From Cyanobacteria bacterium FACHB-63 (lineage in GTDB: Bacteria > Cyanobacteriota > Cyanobacteriia > Leptolyngbyales > Leptolyngbyaceae): 64,000 bases of DNA. The translations under genes were made by a program, and so were the position numbers. The notes below the pieces were generated by a model. It searched no databases. It worked only from the letters and a program-made list of their open reading frames with translations, and was not told the DNA's origin. Of this stretch, positions 55,462-64,000 are shown piece after piece. Location: positions 248,001 to 312,000 of the forward strand of contig JACJNX010000061.1 in assembly GCA_014695255.1 (NCBI GenBank), in the 5' to 3' direction. Each line of letters begins with the position of its first letter. Position 1 is the stretch's first letter.

Positions 55462-56588
55462 ACTAAGCAATCTAAATGCTCTGGTGTATGAGTTGCCATG
55501 ACGGTCATGCGAATTCGGCTCGTTGGAACGGTCGGCGGTCGGATCGCTGGCGCAAAGATACCCTGATTTTGTAATGCTTGTGCAGTCTTTAGAGCCGTTT
55601 GAACATTGGGTAATTGCCAACAGAGAATCGGGGATTCTGAGGGCAATAAATCGAAGTTTGTGAGCTTTGATTTGAGATAAGTAACATTTTGCCAAAGCTG
55701 CGATCGGCGTTCTGGCTCCTGTTGAACGATCTGAATAGCACATAAAGCCGCAGCACTATCAGCGGGTGACAATCCTGTTGTATAAATCCAACTTGGCGCA
55801 CGATTTTTAAGGAAATCAATCAATAGTGCAGAACCAGCCACATAACCACCTAAGCTGCCTAATGCTTTGCTCAAGGTTCCCATCTGCACCAGTGCCCGTC
55901 CGGTACAACCAAAATGCTCCACGCATCCTGCACCTGTTGCGCCCATCACTCCGGTTGCATGAGCTTCATCGACTAATACCATTGAATCAAACTGATCTGC
56001 TAAGTCCAGAATCTCAGGCAACGGGCACAGATCGCCATCCATGCTGAATACGGTATCTGTGAGAATCAGGCATTTTTGAAAGTGCGATCGCTGCTGTTCT
56101 AACTTGGTGCGTAAGTCCTCAATCTCACAGTGCCGATACTCTAAAATCGTTGCACCACTGACAATCGCACCATTGCGTAAGCTCGAATGATTGTACTGAT
56201 CGGAAAGAATCAAATCGCGCTTGCCAACTAATGCCGCTATAGTTCCCAAGTTTGCTAAGTAACCGGAGCTAAACACGATCGCGTCTTCGGTTTGTTTTAA
56301 CTGTGCGATCGCGGATTCTAGCTTTTGGTGTAAAGGTCGATGTCCCGTGAGCAGTCTTGATCCGGTGCTTCCTGTTCCGTATTGTTTAACCGCTTGAATT
56401 GCAGCATCAATTAAACGCTGATCGGTTGCGAGTCCAAGATAATCATTACTTGCGAAGTTGAGATAAGCGCAGTTATCAATCTGAATGACTGCACCGGGAC
56501 AATTGATCGTTTTAGTCGATCGATGCCAACCAGCGCGGTCGATCGACCTTAACGATTGCTCAATCCAAGCATACGGATCATTCTTCAT
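55428..56588 (-). CDS. bioF: 8-amino-7-oxononanoate synthase
   Basis: 386 residues from ATG at 56588. PLP enzyme of biotin synthesis joining pimeloyl-ACP and alanine. [60 protein letters not shown] and the PLP lysine in [16 protein letters not shown]. No other bio genes follow; the two small genes upstream are the likely operon partners. Overlaps the end of the FGGY gene by 34 bases. Confidence 0.93.
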   Translation of the reverse strand: MKNDPYAWIEQSLRSIDRAGWHRSTKTINCPGAVIQIDNCAYLNFASNDYLGLATDQRLIDAAIQAVKQYGTGSTGSRLLTGHRPLHQKLESAIAQLKQTEDAIVFSSGYLANLGTIAALVGKRDLILSDQYNHSSLRNGAIVSGATILEYRHCEIEDLRTKLEQQRSHFQKCLILTDTVFSMDGDLCPLPEILDLADQFDSMVLVDEAHATGVMGATGAGCVEHFGCTGRALVQMGTLSKALGSLGGYVAGSALLIDFLKNRAPSWIYTTGLSPADSAAALCAIQIVQQEPERRSQLWQNVTYLKSKLTNFDLLPSESPILCWQLPNVQTALKTAQALQNQGIFAPAIRPPTVPTSRIRMTVMATHTPEHLDCLVHCLENSGSNC

Positions 56589-56793
56589 TCGGTTGCTCTC
56601 GGATCTCTGCACTCTTACCGCGTACCGGAGGCAGTTTATCGACTAAACCCATCTCAAAGGCAACATCAGGAAGTTCGCCCGCAATGTATCGACCCGGTTG
56701 ATAAACTTTTCCGGGTGTAAAGCAGGCTTGACGCAATTGAACGGTTTCGGCAGGGAGAAACATTGTTCTCGACATTCGGCGTTCGATTCCCAT
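56578..56793 (-). CDS. Small conserved protein upstream of bioF
   Basis: 71 residues, basic N-terminus ([20 protein letters not shown]), then [20 protein letters not shown]. No signal peptide or domain. It overlaps bioF by 11 bases and is 3 bases from the upstream gene, so the three form an operon. Function unknown. Confidence 0.65.
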   Translation of the reverse strand: MGIERRMSRTMFLPAETVQLRQACFTPGKVYQPGRYIAGELPDVAFEMGLVDKLPPVRGKSAEIREQPNEE

Positions 56794-56796
56794 GAT

Positions 56797-57144
56797 TTAA
56801 ACCTCAATTTGATTCTGCTGCATATAACTTAGCAACCAGTTCGCCATTGTTGCACGTCGAGTTTTTCGCGGCACAAGTTGATCCACAGTGTAGCCCGCAA
56901 ATCCAAGCTTTTCTTTTAATAGCTGCTTATTTTCTGATGGAATCGATCGCGTTAATTTCACCACCGCCGGACGACTTTCGATAAAGTTCGGAGGCTCAGG
57001 ATAGGTTTCTAACCATTCTGGAGAAACAGTTCCGTCATCGTAGCCGAGATAGTGACAAACTAAGCGATTTGCGGTTGTATCGTCGATCGTATCGTTCAAA
57101 ATCGCCCAAATGATATCGGAGTTTAACGGAGGTAGATCAGACAT
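56797..57144 (-). CDS. Hypothetical protein, first gene of the bioF operon
   Basis: 115 residues: SDIIWAILNDTIDDTTANRL, then CHYLGYDDGTVSPEWLETYP, ending with a helical YTVDQLVPRKTRRATMANWL. Acidic first half, basic second half. No family recognised. Operon context with bioF offers no clear functional clue. Confidence 0.62.
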   Translation of the reverse strand: MSDLPPLNSDIIWAILNDTIDDTTANRLVCHYLGYDDGTVSPEWLETYPEPPNFIESRPAVVKLTRSIPSENKQLLKEKLGFAGYTVDQLVPRKTRRATMANWLLSYMQQNQIEV

Positions 57145-57179
57145 TGTTCTTGCTTCGAGAATTCGTTCACGATGGACTA

Positions 57180-58028
57180 TTATCGAACGGTTTGCACAAA
57201 TTTCCGAATCGCTTCTAAATCTTTGAGGCTAAATTCTGCATCGTTATGGTCTGCACCCCGAATAAAGATTAATTGCTTTCGAGTCGGCGTTGCATCGTAT
57301 AGAGCCTGACCCATTGACGGAGGTATTAAACTATCGGCATCCCCGTGAAAGTACAGCACAGGTAGTTTGAGCGCTTTTACTTTGTCGATCGAGTTGAATC
57401 GCTGCGTCAAAATAATTTCAATTGGGAACAAGCGGAACTGTTTTTGCCGCAGTGCCATGTCTTTCATCGACGTAAACGAGCTTTGGACAATCAGCGCTCT
57501 CGCATCAGGATGTTTGGTCGCGAGATCGATCGCAACTGCACCGCCGATCGAATACCCATAAATCGTGATTTGATTCGGCGGAATCTTGCGATTCTGGGTC
57601 AAATAGTTCCAAGCTGCTTGAGCATCTTCGTACACTTGCGATTCTGACGGAAATCCGCCTTCACTTTTGGCATAGCCGCGATAGCTAATCACCAGTACCG
57701 AAAAACCCAGATCATGAAGTCGATCCATTTGATCGATGCCGCCCAAGGTTCCGCCGTTGCCGTGAAAATAAAGCACAGTTCCTAAACTTGGATCTTTACC
57801 GGGAAGCCACCAGCCATGAATCCGTTCGGTTTGACCTAGCCAATTCTTTACCGGAATCCAAACTTCTTCAGCCGATAAACCAAGCGTTGCAGGTGTTTTG
57901 TAGATTGTGCGCGTTGGTATAAAGATGAATCGAGCTTGGAGCAAAAATAGGACAAGACAGACGATCGCATAAATGAGTAATGCGCTTTTCAGTCCTCGCA
58001 AAAGCAAGGTGATGCCCAACTTGATCAT
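57180..58028 (-). CDS. Membrane-anchored alpha/beta hydrolase
   Basis: 282 residues from ATG at 58028; ATG at 58052 (overlapping the next gene) is the alternative. N-terminal hydrophobic anchor (about 15-35). Hydrolase motifs: LYFHGNGGTLGGIDQMDRLH, GYSIGGA (nucleophile Ser), HGDADSLIPPSMG (Asp) and RGADHNDAEF (His). Resembles Bem46/YfhR-type hydrolases. Substrate unknown. Confidence 0.82.
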   Translation of the reverse strand: MIKLGITLLLRGLKSALLIYAIVCLVLFLLQARFIFIPTRTIYKTPATLGLSAEEVWIPVKNWLGQTERIHGWWLPGKDPSLGTVLYFHGNGGTLGGIDQMDRLHDLGFSVLVISYRGYAKSEGGFPSESQVYEDAQAAWNYLTQNRKIPPNQITIYGYSIGGAVAIDLATKHPDARALIVQSSFTSMKDMALRQKQFRLFPIEIILTQRFNSIDKVKALKLPVLYFHGDADSLIPPSMGQALYDATPTRKQLIFIRGADHNDAEFSLKDLEAIRKFVQTVR

Positions 58029-58041
58029 GACTCGATTCGCA

Positions 58042-58281
58042 TCAGTCCTCATGAACAATATGATCAATCAAGGCTTCGCGTTCTTCCTCGGTCATCGCAT
58101 CCCAATCATATCCGCATTCTTTGGCAATCACTCTAACTCTTTCGGTACCATAGCGTGATAACGATTCCCACTGTCCCCACTGTTGCAGCAGTAGAAAGCG
58201 AAAGACTTCGGCTTGCTGTTCGGCTGAGAGTTGTTTAACCAGTTGAATGACTTGTTCATCGGTGAGCGTGATACTTGGCAT
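58042..58281 (-). CDS. Small antitoxin-like protein
   Basis: 79 residues: TLTDEQVIQLVKQLSAEQQA followed by EVFRFLLLQQWGQWESLSRY and a C-terminal WDAMTEEEREALIDHIVHED. The helical N-terminal motif (LTDEQVIxLVKQLxxEQ) is common in cyanobacterial antitoxin-like proteins, and the end resembles linkers before toxins, but no toxin gene follows; an alpha/beta hydrolase does. Its role as an antitoxin is inference. Confidence 0.6.
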   Translation of the reverse strand: MPSITLTDEQVIQLVKQLSAEQQAEVFRFLLLQQWGQWESLSRYGTERVRVIAKECGYDWDAMTEEEREALIDHIVHED

Positions 58282-58296
58282 GGTTCGCCTCCGAGA

Positions 58297-59469
58297 TTAC
58301 AGCTTTGATTTGACGAAGGTTGCTAATCGATCGATTCCCTTCTCAATCGTTGCCATATCTGTTGCATATGACAGTCGAATATGATCATCCGCATCAAAGG
58401 CAATTCCCGGAATCACCGCGACTTTCTGCTCAGTCAATAAGCCATCACAAAACTCTAGCGAACTCATTCCAAACTTGCTGATATCAATCATCAGATAGAA
58501 TGCACCATCCGGTTTGATATAGCTTAATCCTGGAATTGCAGCGACTAAATCGGCGATCGCTTGTCTGCGTTCTGCAAATGCTTGCCGCATCAGTTCAACC
58601 GACTCATTTGAGCGTGGATCTTCATAGGCTGCGATCGCGCCGTATTGAGCAAAGGTACAAACATTTGAGGTGCTGTGTCCCTGGATTTTACTAGCAGCTT
58701 TGATTAAATCAACATTGCCTGCAAGATAACCAACTCGCCATCCGGTCATCGAATAAGCTTTGGCAAATCCATGACTAACGATGGCGCGATCGAATACTTC
58801 TGGACTCACTGCGGCAATACTTAAATGTTCTGCCCCGTCATACAGCAGGCGTTCATAGATTTCATCGGAAACAACGTAGATATCTTTCTCCACGATCACT
58901 TGAGCGATCGCTCGAATTTCGTCGGGTGTGTAAACCATTCCGGTTGGATTCGAGGGCGAGTTCAGAATAAACAGCTTTGTTTTATCGGTGACTGCTGCTC
59001 TGAGTTGATCGGGAGTGATTTTGAATTGTGTTTCTGCGGTGGTTTTAACAACGATCGGGGTTCCGCCTGCAAGCTTCACCATTTCGGGATAGCTCACCCA
59101 GTACGGAGCCGGGATGATTACTTCATCGCCCGGATCGATCATTGCCATCATTAAGTTGTAGAGCGAATGCTTTCCGCCGTTCGTGACAATAATATTTTCA
59201 GGTCGGTAAGATAATTGATTTTCGCGCTGAAGTTTGTGGGCGATCGCTTCTCGCAATAACGGCTCACCTGCAGCGGGGCCGTAGCGCGTTTTTCCTTGTT
59301 TGAGGGCATCGATCGCGGCTTGCTTGATGTGGTCTGGCGTGTCGAAGTCGGGTTCACCTGCGCTAAAGCTACAGACATCGATGCCCTCTCGCTTCATAGC
59401 TTTTGCTTTTGCATCGATCGCGAGGGTGAGCGAAGGCGTTACCTGACTTACTCGTGCTGCCAGTTTCAT
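58297..59469 (-). CDS. Aspartate/prephenate-type aminotransferase (class I)
   Basis: 390 residues. PLP-dependent family [21 protein letters not shown] near the start, [35 protein letters not shown], the PLP lysine in [20 protein letters not shown], and R in IRLSYA binding the carboxylate. Likely aspartate:2-oxoglutarate aminotransferase, in plants and cyanobacteria also acting on prephenate. Start ATG at 59469. Confidence 0.9.
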   Translation of the reverse strand: MKLAARVSQVTPSLTLAIDAKAKAMKREGIDVCSFSAGEPDFDTPDHIKQAAIDALKQGKTRYGPAAGEPLLREAIAHKLQRENQLSYRPENIIVTNGGKHSLYNLMMAMIDPGDEVIIPAPYWVSYPEMVKLAGGTPIVVKTTAETQFKITPDQLRAAVTDKTKLFILNSPSNPTGMVYTPDEIRAIAQVIVEKDIYVVSDEIYERLLYDGAEHLSIAAVSPEVFDRAIVSHGFAKAYSMTGWRVGYLAGNVDLIKAASKIQGHSTSNVCTFAQYGAIAAYEDPRSNESVELMRQAFAERRQAIADLVAAIPGLSYIKPDGAFYLMIDISKFGMSSLEFCDGLLTEQKVAVIPGIAFDADDHIRLSYATDMATIEKGIDRLATFVKSKL

Positions 59470-59579
59470 ATCCACGTTTAGAAGGCGAAGGTTAAATCGG
59501 GAACCACGAATGGAAACCGGATTAGGATTTAGATTCTATCGTGATCCCCGGAATAAAACCCTAAGTTTTCAAGGAAGTT

Positions 59580-60662
59580 TTACGCGATCGTAATCTCCGG
59601 TGATAAATAAACATCCTGAATCGCATGAAACAGCTTCACGCCTTCCTCAAAGGGTCGCTGAAATGTCTTGCGCCCTGAGATCAGCCCCGTTCCACCCGCT
59701 CTTTTATTAATCACGGCTGTCCGAATCGCTTCGGCAAAGTCATTCTTTCCTGACGCACCGCCCGAATTGATTAATCCTGCACGTCCGGCATAGCAGTTCA
59801 GCACTTGATAGCGGGTGAGGTCGATCGGGTGATCCGTTGTTAATTCGCTGTAGACTTTCGGATCAGTTTTGCCATAGCTTTCTCCGGTGGCTTTCGCTAC
59901 TGCGCCATAACCGTTGTTGACTTCAGGTAGTTTTTGCTTGATGATATCGGCTTCGATCGTCACTCCTAAGTGATTCGCCTGTCCGGTCAAATCTGCGGCG
60001 AGATGATAGTCTTTGTCTTGCTTAAATGCAGAATTCCGCAGATAGCACCAGAGAATCGTTGCCATACCGTACTCATGCGCGAGCGCAAAGGCTTGACTCA
60101 CTTCCTGAATTTGACGGGTTGAATTGTCCGAACCGAAGTAAATGGTTGCACCAACGGCAACAGCTCCTAAGTTCCAAGCTTGTTCCACCGATGCAAACAT
60201 CACCTGATCATATTGATTCGGAGCGGTGAGAAGTTCATTGTGATTGAGCTTGACGATAAACGGAATCTTATGAGCATATTTACGCGAAACGCTGCCTAAT
60301 ACGCCTAGCGTGGTCGCAACACCATTACAGCCTGCTTCGATCGCGAGTTTAATAATATTTTCGCTATCGAAATAGATTGGATTCGGAGCAAACGAAGCGC
60401 CCGCCGAGTGTTCGATACCTTGATCCACAGGCAGAATCGAAATATATCCGGTATTGGCTAACCGTCCGAACGAATAAAGCTGTTGCAAACTCCGCAAAAC
60501 TTGGGGAGAACGATCGCTTTGCACAAAGATGCGATCGATAAAATCCGATCCCGGTAAATGCAGTAAGTCTTTAGAAACTTTGGCTTTGTGAGTGAGTAAG
60601 TCTTCGCCTTCATCCCCTAACCAGGATGTGACTGACTGAGGCGCAGAGAGCGTAGCGGTCAT
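59580..60662 (-). CDS. fba: Class I fructose-bisphosphate aldolase
   Basis: 360 residues from ATG at 60662, with GAGGAAA 9 bases upstream. [20 protein letters not shown], Schiff-base lysine region [28 protein letters not shown] and [19 protein letters not shown]. This is the archaeal/DhnA-type class I aldolase also found in cyanobacteria, cleaving fructose 1,6-bisphosphate (and possibly sedoheptulose 1,7-bisphosphate). Confidence 0.9.
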   Translation of the reverse strand: MTATLSAPQSVTSWLGDEGEDLLTHKAKVSKDLLHLPGSDFIDRIFVQSDRSPQVLRSLQQLYSFGRLANTGYISILPVDQGIEHSAGASFAPNPIYFDSENIIKLAIEAGCNGVATTLGVLGSVSRKYAHKIPFIVKLNHNELLTAPNQYDQVMFASVEQAWNLGAVAVGATIYFGSDNSTRQIQEVSQAFALAHEYGMATILWCYLRNSAFKQDKDYHLAADLTGQANHLGVTIEADIIKQKLPEVNNGYGAVAKATGESYGKTDPKVYSELTTDHPIDLTRYQVLNCYAGRAGLINSGGASGKNDFAEAIRTAVINKRAGGTGLISGRKTFQRPFEEGVKLFHAIQDVYLSPEITIA

Positions 60663-60738
60663 CGCAGTTTCCTCAATACTGTTCTCATTCACTCTAACGT
60701 TTAGGTTCAAAATGGCTTATGTCTGTAAGGGTATTTTT

Positions 60739-61104
60739 ATGCGGATTCAGAAAGCCTGGGTGACGATCGCGGCGGTGGAGTTCGATCGATCGGTGCAGTT
60801 TTATCGCCATCTATTCCAACAAGAACCAACCCTGTTTACGCCTGCGAAGTATGCGGAGTTTGAGGCGTTTGGGATTCGACTGGGAATTTATCGCCCAACT
60901 ACGGAAGAATCTCCAGAGAAAGCGCCGATTATGTTATTTCCGGCGGTGAGTCTGTGTGTGCAGATTGAGAACTTGGAAAGTGTGATCGCTCATCTCGCTC
61001 AAGTTGAGGCTTTTGTGGGTGAGGTGCGATCGGTTTCTCATGGGCGTGAGGCGTATGCTTACGACCCGGACGGCAATCGCATCATTTTGTATGAGCCGCG
61101 TTAA
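60739..61104 (+). CDS. Glyoxalase/VOC superfamily protein
   Basis: 121 residues from ATG at 60739. One VOC-type beta-alpha-beta-beta-beta unit pair: WVTIAAVEFDRSVQFYRHLF, FEAFGIRLGIYRPTTEE, and AYAYDPDGNRIILYEPR with the typical DPDGN turn. Metal-binding residues are not obvious, so function may be binding rather than catalysis. Divergent from the aldolase gene. Confidence 0.78.
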   Translation: MRIQKAWVTIAAVEFDRSVQFYRHLFQQEPTLFTPAKYAEFEAFGIRLGIYRPTTEESPEKAPIMLFPAVSLCVQIENLESVIAHLAQVEAFVGEVRSVSHGREAYAYDPDGNRIILYEPR

Positions 61105-61146
61105 CGTGAGGTCGGCGAGTTTTTTCGCTCCGATTTGAGCTGATCC

Positions 61147-61646
61147 GCCCCCTAAATCCCCCATTCTGGGGGACTTTGAAAGTGAAACTAACTCCCAATT
61201 TCGGTGATAATCTTTTGCAGAACTCGACTTAAATCTGACATGACTTCTTGATTACGAAATCGCATCACTCGATATCCAAGCTGATTCAACCTCTCTGTCC
61301 GGGCAGCATCATAATCCACTTGTCGATCGTGAATTTCACCATCCAGTTCAACCACCAATCGATGCTGCGGACAATAGAAATCGACAATAAAAGATTCGAC
61401 TGGATGCTGACAGCGAAACCTTACTCCATTGAGTTGGCGCTTGTTGAGTGCTTGCCATAATATCTTTTCAGCAGGTGTAAGATTCTGTCGAAGCTGACGA
61501 GCCGCAGCGGTAGTATTTGGAGTTGTTCCACGAATACGCCGAGAATCCATCAATTTAATCACTCATGAATTCCCCTAAGAGTGCCCCAGTCATCCGAATT
61601 GTTTCCCTCTTTCTCAAAGTCCCCCAGAATGGGGGATTTAGGGGGC
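61147..61646. mobile_element. Putative non-autonomous cassette: 33-bp perfect inverted repeats around a DUF559 gene
   Basis: Left arm 61147-61179 and right arm 61614-61646 are exact complements over 33 bp; each also contains a CCCCCATTCTGGGGG palindrome. Only the DUF559 nuclease gene lies between them. No transposase and no clear target duplication are seen. The arm sequence (CCCCCTAAATCCCCCA type) is a known style of interspersed cyanobacterial repeat. Whether it moves is inference. Confidence 0.6.
61188..61550 (-). CDS. DUF559 family endonuclease-like protein
   Basis: 120 residues from ATG at 61550; a GTG at 61562 adds 4. LTPAEKILWQALNKRQLNGV, then FRCQHPVESFIVDFYCPQHR, LVVELDGEIHD, and YRVMRFRNQEVM. 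The FIVDFYCP...VVELDG pattern is the PD-(D/E)xK-like core of DUF559 (related to Vsr and group I intron nucleases). Intact active site. The gene is flanked on both sides by exact inverted repeats. Confidence 0.9.
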   Translation of the reverse strand: MDSRRIRGTTPNTTAAARQLRQNLTPAEKILWQALNKRQLNGVRFRCQHPVESFIVDFYCPQHRLVVELDGEIHDRQVDYDAARTERLNQLGYRVMRFRNQEVMSDLSRVLQKIITEIGS

Positions 61647-61683
61647 AGAAGCCGCCTGAAACGAAGTAAAAAATCCATCGAAC

Positions 61684-62955
61684 TTACATCCCATTAGATT
61701 CATTCCACAAAGAAACACCCAATCGTCCTGGATTTTTCAACCCTCCTCGCATCGCCAATAGCGCCGTACCATAAGCCGCTTCAGTCTGGTTCGCTTGCAT
61801 CACCGGAACTTTAAGCTGTCTTTGCCGCATTGCTGTCCAAGCCGTATTCTTTGCTCCTCCGCCTGCGGTCAAAACTCGCTTCAGGGGTGTTGCTCCAAAT
61901 GATTCGAGAGATCGATACCCTTGCGCTTCAATTCTTGCCATACTTTCCAGCAATCCATGCAGAAATGCCACCGGATCATCGGGTCGCGGTTCTAGTCGAG
62001 GTGTAAGCATCGGATCATTAATCGGAAATCGATCGCCCGCCTTCAACAATGGATAGTAATCGAGCAGACTTTCTTGATCGGGAATACGATCGCTCAATTC
62101 CCTCAGTTCATCTGTTGTAAAAAAGTGCTGCAAAACTGCACCACCTGTATTAGAAGCGCCACCGACTAACCATCGATTGCCGAATCGATGACTATAAATT
62201 CCAAAGTCAGATCGATCGACCCGAACATCACTCAATAGCTTTAGTACCAATGTTGATCCGAGCGAAGTGACTGCATCTCCACTCTCATTCGCTTGACTCG
62301 CAATGAACGCCGCAATACTATCCGTCGTTCCCGCGCAGATTTGACAAGTGGATGGAATATTAAATCTCTCGGAGATTGCTGCTTGAATCGGTGCGATCGC
62401 ATTTCCCGGTTCAACCACAATGGGCAACAATTCCCGCAACGGCAACCAATCGGGATACTCTAATCGCTCCACATCGTAACCGAGCTTCAAAGCATTGTGA
62501 TAGTCACTGATTCCAAGCTGCCCGTGAAGCTGAAAGGCTAACCAATCTGCTTGATGTAGAAAGTATTGTGCATTAGAAAAGCTTTCATTATTGGCTTGCC
62601 ACCAAAGCAATTTTGCAAGGCTAGAAGTTGCACTGATCACGGTATGTTGAGCAGGCGCAATTGATTTAATCTGCTCTAACACACTTGCACCACGAGCATC
62701 GTCATACATCAAGGGTGCAGTAATCGGAACACCCGCACGATCGCACAATAACACCGTTGAAGACGTGCCATTAATTGCAATCCGATTCAACTGCGATCGT
62801 ACCTCGATCGGCAATGTTTGAAGTAATTGCCATAGCATTTGATCCCAATCTAAAGAAGCGGTAACGGTGGTTTGTGCTGCGATCGCACCTTTGGAATTAA
62901 TTGCGATCGCTCTTGCTCCAGAAGTTCCAAAATCAATTCCTAAAGATAAATTCAT
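61684..62955 (-). CDS. FGGY-family D-ribulose/xylulose kinase (SePSK/XK-1 type)
   Basis: 423 residues, short for FGGY kinases. ATP/phosphate motif LGIDFGTSGARAIAINS, AINGTSSTVLLCDRAG, CAGTTDSIAAFIASQ, LVGGASNTGGAVL and LTAGGGAKNTAWTAMRQRQL. Length and motifs match the cyanobacterial/plant group that includes Synechococcus SePSK and Arabidopsis XK-1, reported to phosphorylate D-ribulose. Unrelated in detail to the gluconokinase-like paralogue at 53989-55461. Confidence 0.85.
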   Translation of the reverse strand: MNLSLGIDFGTSGARAIAINSKGAIAAQTTVTASLDWDQMLWQLLQTLPIEVRSQLNRIAINGTSSTVLLCDRAGVPITAPLMYDDARGASVLEQIKSIAPAQHTVISATSSLAKLLWWQANNESFSNAQYFLHQADWLAFQLHGQLGISDYHNALKLGYDVERLEYPDWLPLRELLPIVVEPGNAIAPIQAAISERFNIPSTCQICAGTTDSIAAFIASQANESGDAVTSLGSTLVLKLLSDVRVDRSDFGIYSHRFGNRWLVGGASNTGGAVLQHFFTTDELRELSDRIPDQESLLDYYPLLKAGDRFPINDPMLTPRLEPRPDDPVAFLHGLLESMARIEAQGYRSLESFGATPLKRVLTAGGGAKNTAWTAMRQRQLKVPVMQANQTEAAYGTALLAMRGGLKNPGRLGVSLWNESNGM

Positions 62956-63271
62956 TGAGCATTCAGCAATAATTCGGTCAATATTAGTTAGAAATTATAC
63001 AGCCCTTAAAAAGCTTGAATGGCTTAGAGCAAAGCAAAAGCTCTGCTCTAAGTTTAAGTTGAAAATCTACCTAGAGAAGATGCAAGGCAAATATCAGTGA
63101 TTTATCGTTACCATTAATAACGAAGTCCACTGAAACATGAAATGAAATATAAGAACTTAGCTTACAAATAGAGTACTTATTCCTCATCGTTTCTATCCTA
63201 GAAAGTAGATTACTGATCAAAGTCCTGATTGGCTGACAAAACTCTGAAAGTTCTTTCGCTCTTGTTGCTTT

Positions 63272-63405
63272 TCGCCCGTGAATAGAGTTCACGGTCTATC
63301 GGTACAAAGTCCGTTTTGAACGGACTCAAGAGAAAACGGTGATTGGCGTTCAACCTGTTGAAACAGATTTTTCTCAGATAGGTCGTGAATGGAATTCACG
63401 GGCGG
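63272..63405. repeat. Y-shaped inverted repeat element, copy 2
   Basis: Outer arms CGCCCGTGAATNNNNTTCACG and CGTGAATGGAATTCACGGGCG pair with a few mismatches, enclosing the hairpin AGTCCGTT-TTG-AACGGACT (63308-63326) and a weaker TTCAAC/GTTGAA hairpin (63349-63362). Same plan and spacing as the element at 40761-40883 with mostly different bases, so the fold rather than the sequence is preserved. Confidence 0.75.
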
Positions 63406-63494
63406 GGCAATGCAATAAACAAGATGCGATGAACGAAGATTTGTCAGTCAATCAGGAGCAAAGCCTACTGAAGAATTGAGCGATCAATCTATGT

Positions 63495-63538
63495 GCTTTG
63501 TATAGTGTTCCAATTATTGCTTTATATAGTGTTCCAAT
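63495..63538. repeat. Two 20-bp direct repeats before the CheB-like gene
   Basis: GCTTTGTATAGTGTTCCAAT (63495-63514) and GCTTTATATAGTGTTCCAAT (63519-63538), 19 of 20 identical, 24 bases apart. They end 16 bases before the ATG at 63555. Each has a TATAGT that could serve as a -10, or the pair could be an operator. Confidence 0.65.
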
Positions 63539-63554
63539 CCCCATTCTTCCTGTT

Positions 63555-64000
63555 ATGACTTCTTCCCCCCCCAGAGAAAACTCAAATGTTCCGCTCTCAG
63601 GTGGAGCCATGAACCCGACACAATCCCCTCAGAGCGATGCTCTCTTTCCTGTGGTTGGGATTGCTGCCTCAGCCGGTGGACTAGAAGCATTTACAGAACT
63701 TGTTAGCCATCTTCCGTCCGACACAGGTATGGCATTTGTGCTGATTCAGCACTTATCCCCTAACTATGAAAGCTTGCTGGCTGAAATTATCGGTAAAGCA
63801 ACTCAAATGCCGGTATATCAGGTGCAAGACCAGATGATCGTTGAGCCAAATAAAATCTATGTGATTCCGCCAAATACAGAAATGACGATCGCTAATAACA
63901 CCCTACATTTAGCGCCACGTCAGCGGAGCAAGGGCAAATACTTACCCGCAGATGTGTTTTTCGACTCATTAGCCGCCGATCGCGGAAACAAAGCAGTTGC
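63555..64000 (+). CDS. CheB-type methylesterase domain protein, 5' part (probably CheB-CheR fusion)
   Basis: 148 codons to the window edge. After a Pro/Ser-rich start (about 35 residues) comes the CheB domain: VVGIAASAGGLEAFTELVSH with the catalytic Ser, LIQHLSPNYESLLAEII with the catalytic His, and VIPPNTEMTIANNTLHLAPR. Variants of this sequence (no receiver domain before CheB, PADVFFDSLAAD loop) are typical of the long CheB-CheR-PAS hybrid proteins. The remainder lies beyond the window. Confidence 0.85.
   Translation, partial: MTSSPPRENSNVPLSGGAMNPTQSPQSDALFPVVGIAASAGGLEAFTELVSHLPSDTGMAFVLIQHLSPNYESLLAEIIGKATQMPVYQVQDQMIVEPNKIYVIPPNTEMTIANNTLHLAPRQRSKGKYLPADVFFDSLAADRGNKAV

Larger units (their letters stand above)
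62956..63554. other. Long intergenic region with structured repeats
   Basis: About 600 bases between divergent genes. It contains the second Y-shaped repeat (63272-63405) and a pair of 20-bp direct repeats (63495-63538). The part nearest the ribulokinase gene is AT-rich without a gene-length conserved frame. Confidence 0.45.

Overview
The window reads as a chromosomal segment of a filamentous-type cyanobacterium, most likely Leptolyngbya-like. The octamer GCGATCGC (HIP1) and its core CGATCG recur throughout. The gene content is photosynthetic: Rieske protein petC and cytochrome f petA, the photosystem II assembly protein Psb34, a ChlH-type chelatase subunit, a carboxysomal-type beta carbonic anhydrase, and DUF3067 and DUF1997 proteins. 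The genus is an inference; the phylum is secure.

Layout. 1-517: end of a PIN-type toxin-antitoxin pair. 0.6-4.5 kb: large chelatase subunit H and a small CxxC protein. 4.8-9.1 kb: four-gene sugar ABC importer (binding protein, two permeases, ATPase). 9.1-10.8 kb: PAS histidine kinase, convergent. 11.0-15.4 kb: a very unusual PstS-like/DUF4912 chimera, co-directional with ccaA. 15.4-22.8 kb (minus strand): membrane protein, ureohydrolase, hicB with a frameshifted hicA, leuS carrying an in-frame palindromic insert, an SLH protein, a frameshifted GlmS-type isomerase, an HNH nuclease and DUF3067. 23.0-27.1 kb: petC-petA, csbD, uvrB. 27.2-38.4 kb (minus strand): TPR proteins, Uma2 nuclease, hydrolase, argB, psb34, a compact coiled-coil/unknown/HNH operon, thiG, an MNT-HEPN pair, thiO and a ferredoxin. 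38.5-49.7 kb: cimA, BASS transporter, zinc-ribbon PP2C, gatB, phosphodiesterase, PAS/histidine kinase pair, metal sensor. 49.9-53.8 kb: HtrA protease, a 41-bp tandem repeat, MltR-like protein, decayed brnT with brnA, membrane protein. 54.0-63.0 kb: two FGGY kinases, bioF with two small neighbours, hydrolase, aminotransferase, class I aldolase, VOC protein and a DUF559 cassette between perfect 33-bp inverted repeats. The window ends inside a CheB-type gene.

How it fits together. Most of the window is core metabolism (leucine tRNA charging, Asn/Gln-tRNA amidation, arginine, thiamin, isoleucine and biotin steps, cytochrome b6f). It is interrupted by small accessory modules: toxin-antitoxin pairs, stand-alone nucleases and structured repeats. 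Two toxin genes (hicA, brnT) look broken while their antitoxins are intact. The best candidates for something undescribed are the three-gene HNH operon at 33.3-34.8 kb, the repeat-bounded DUF559 unit at 61.1-61.6 kb, the two Y-shaped repeats at 40.8 and 63.3 kb, and the periplasmic-binding-domain/DUF4912 protein upstream of ccaA. No rRNA, tRNA, CRISPR array or full insertion sequence was seen.
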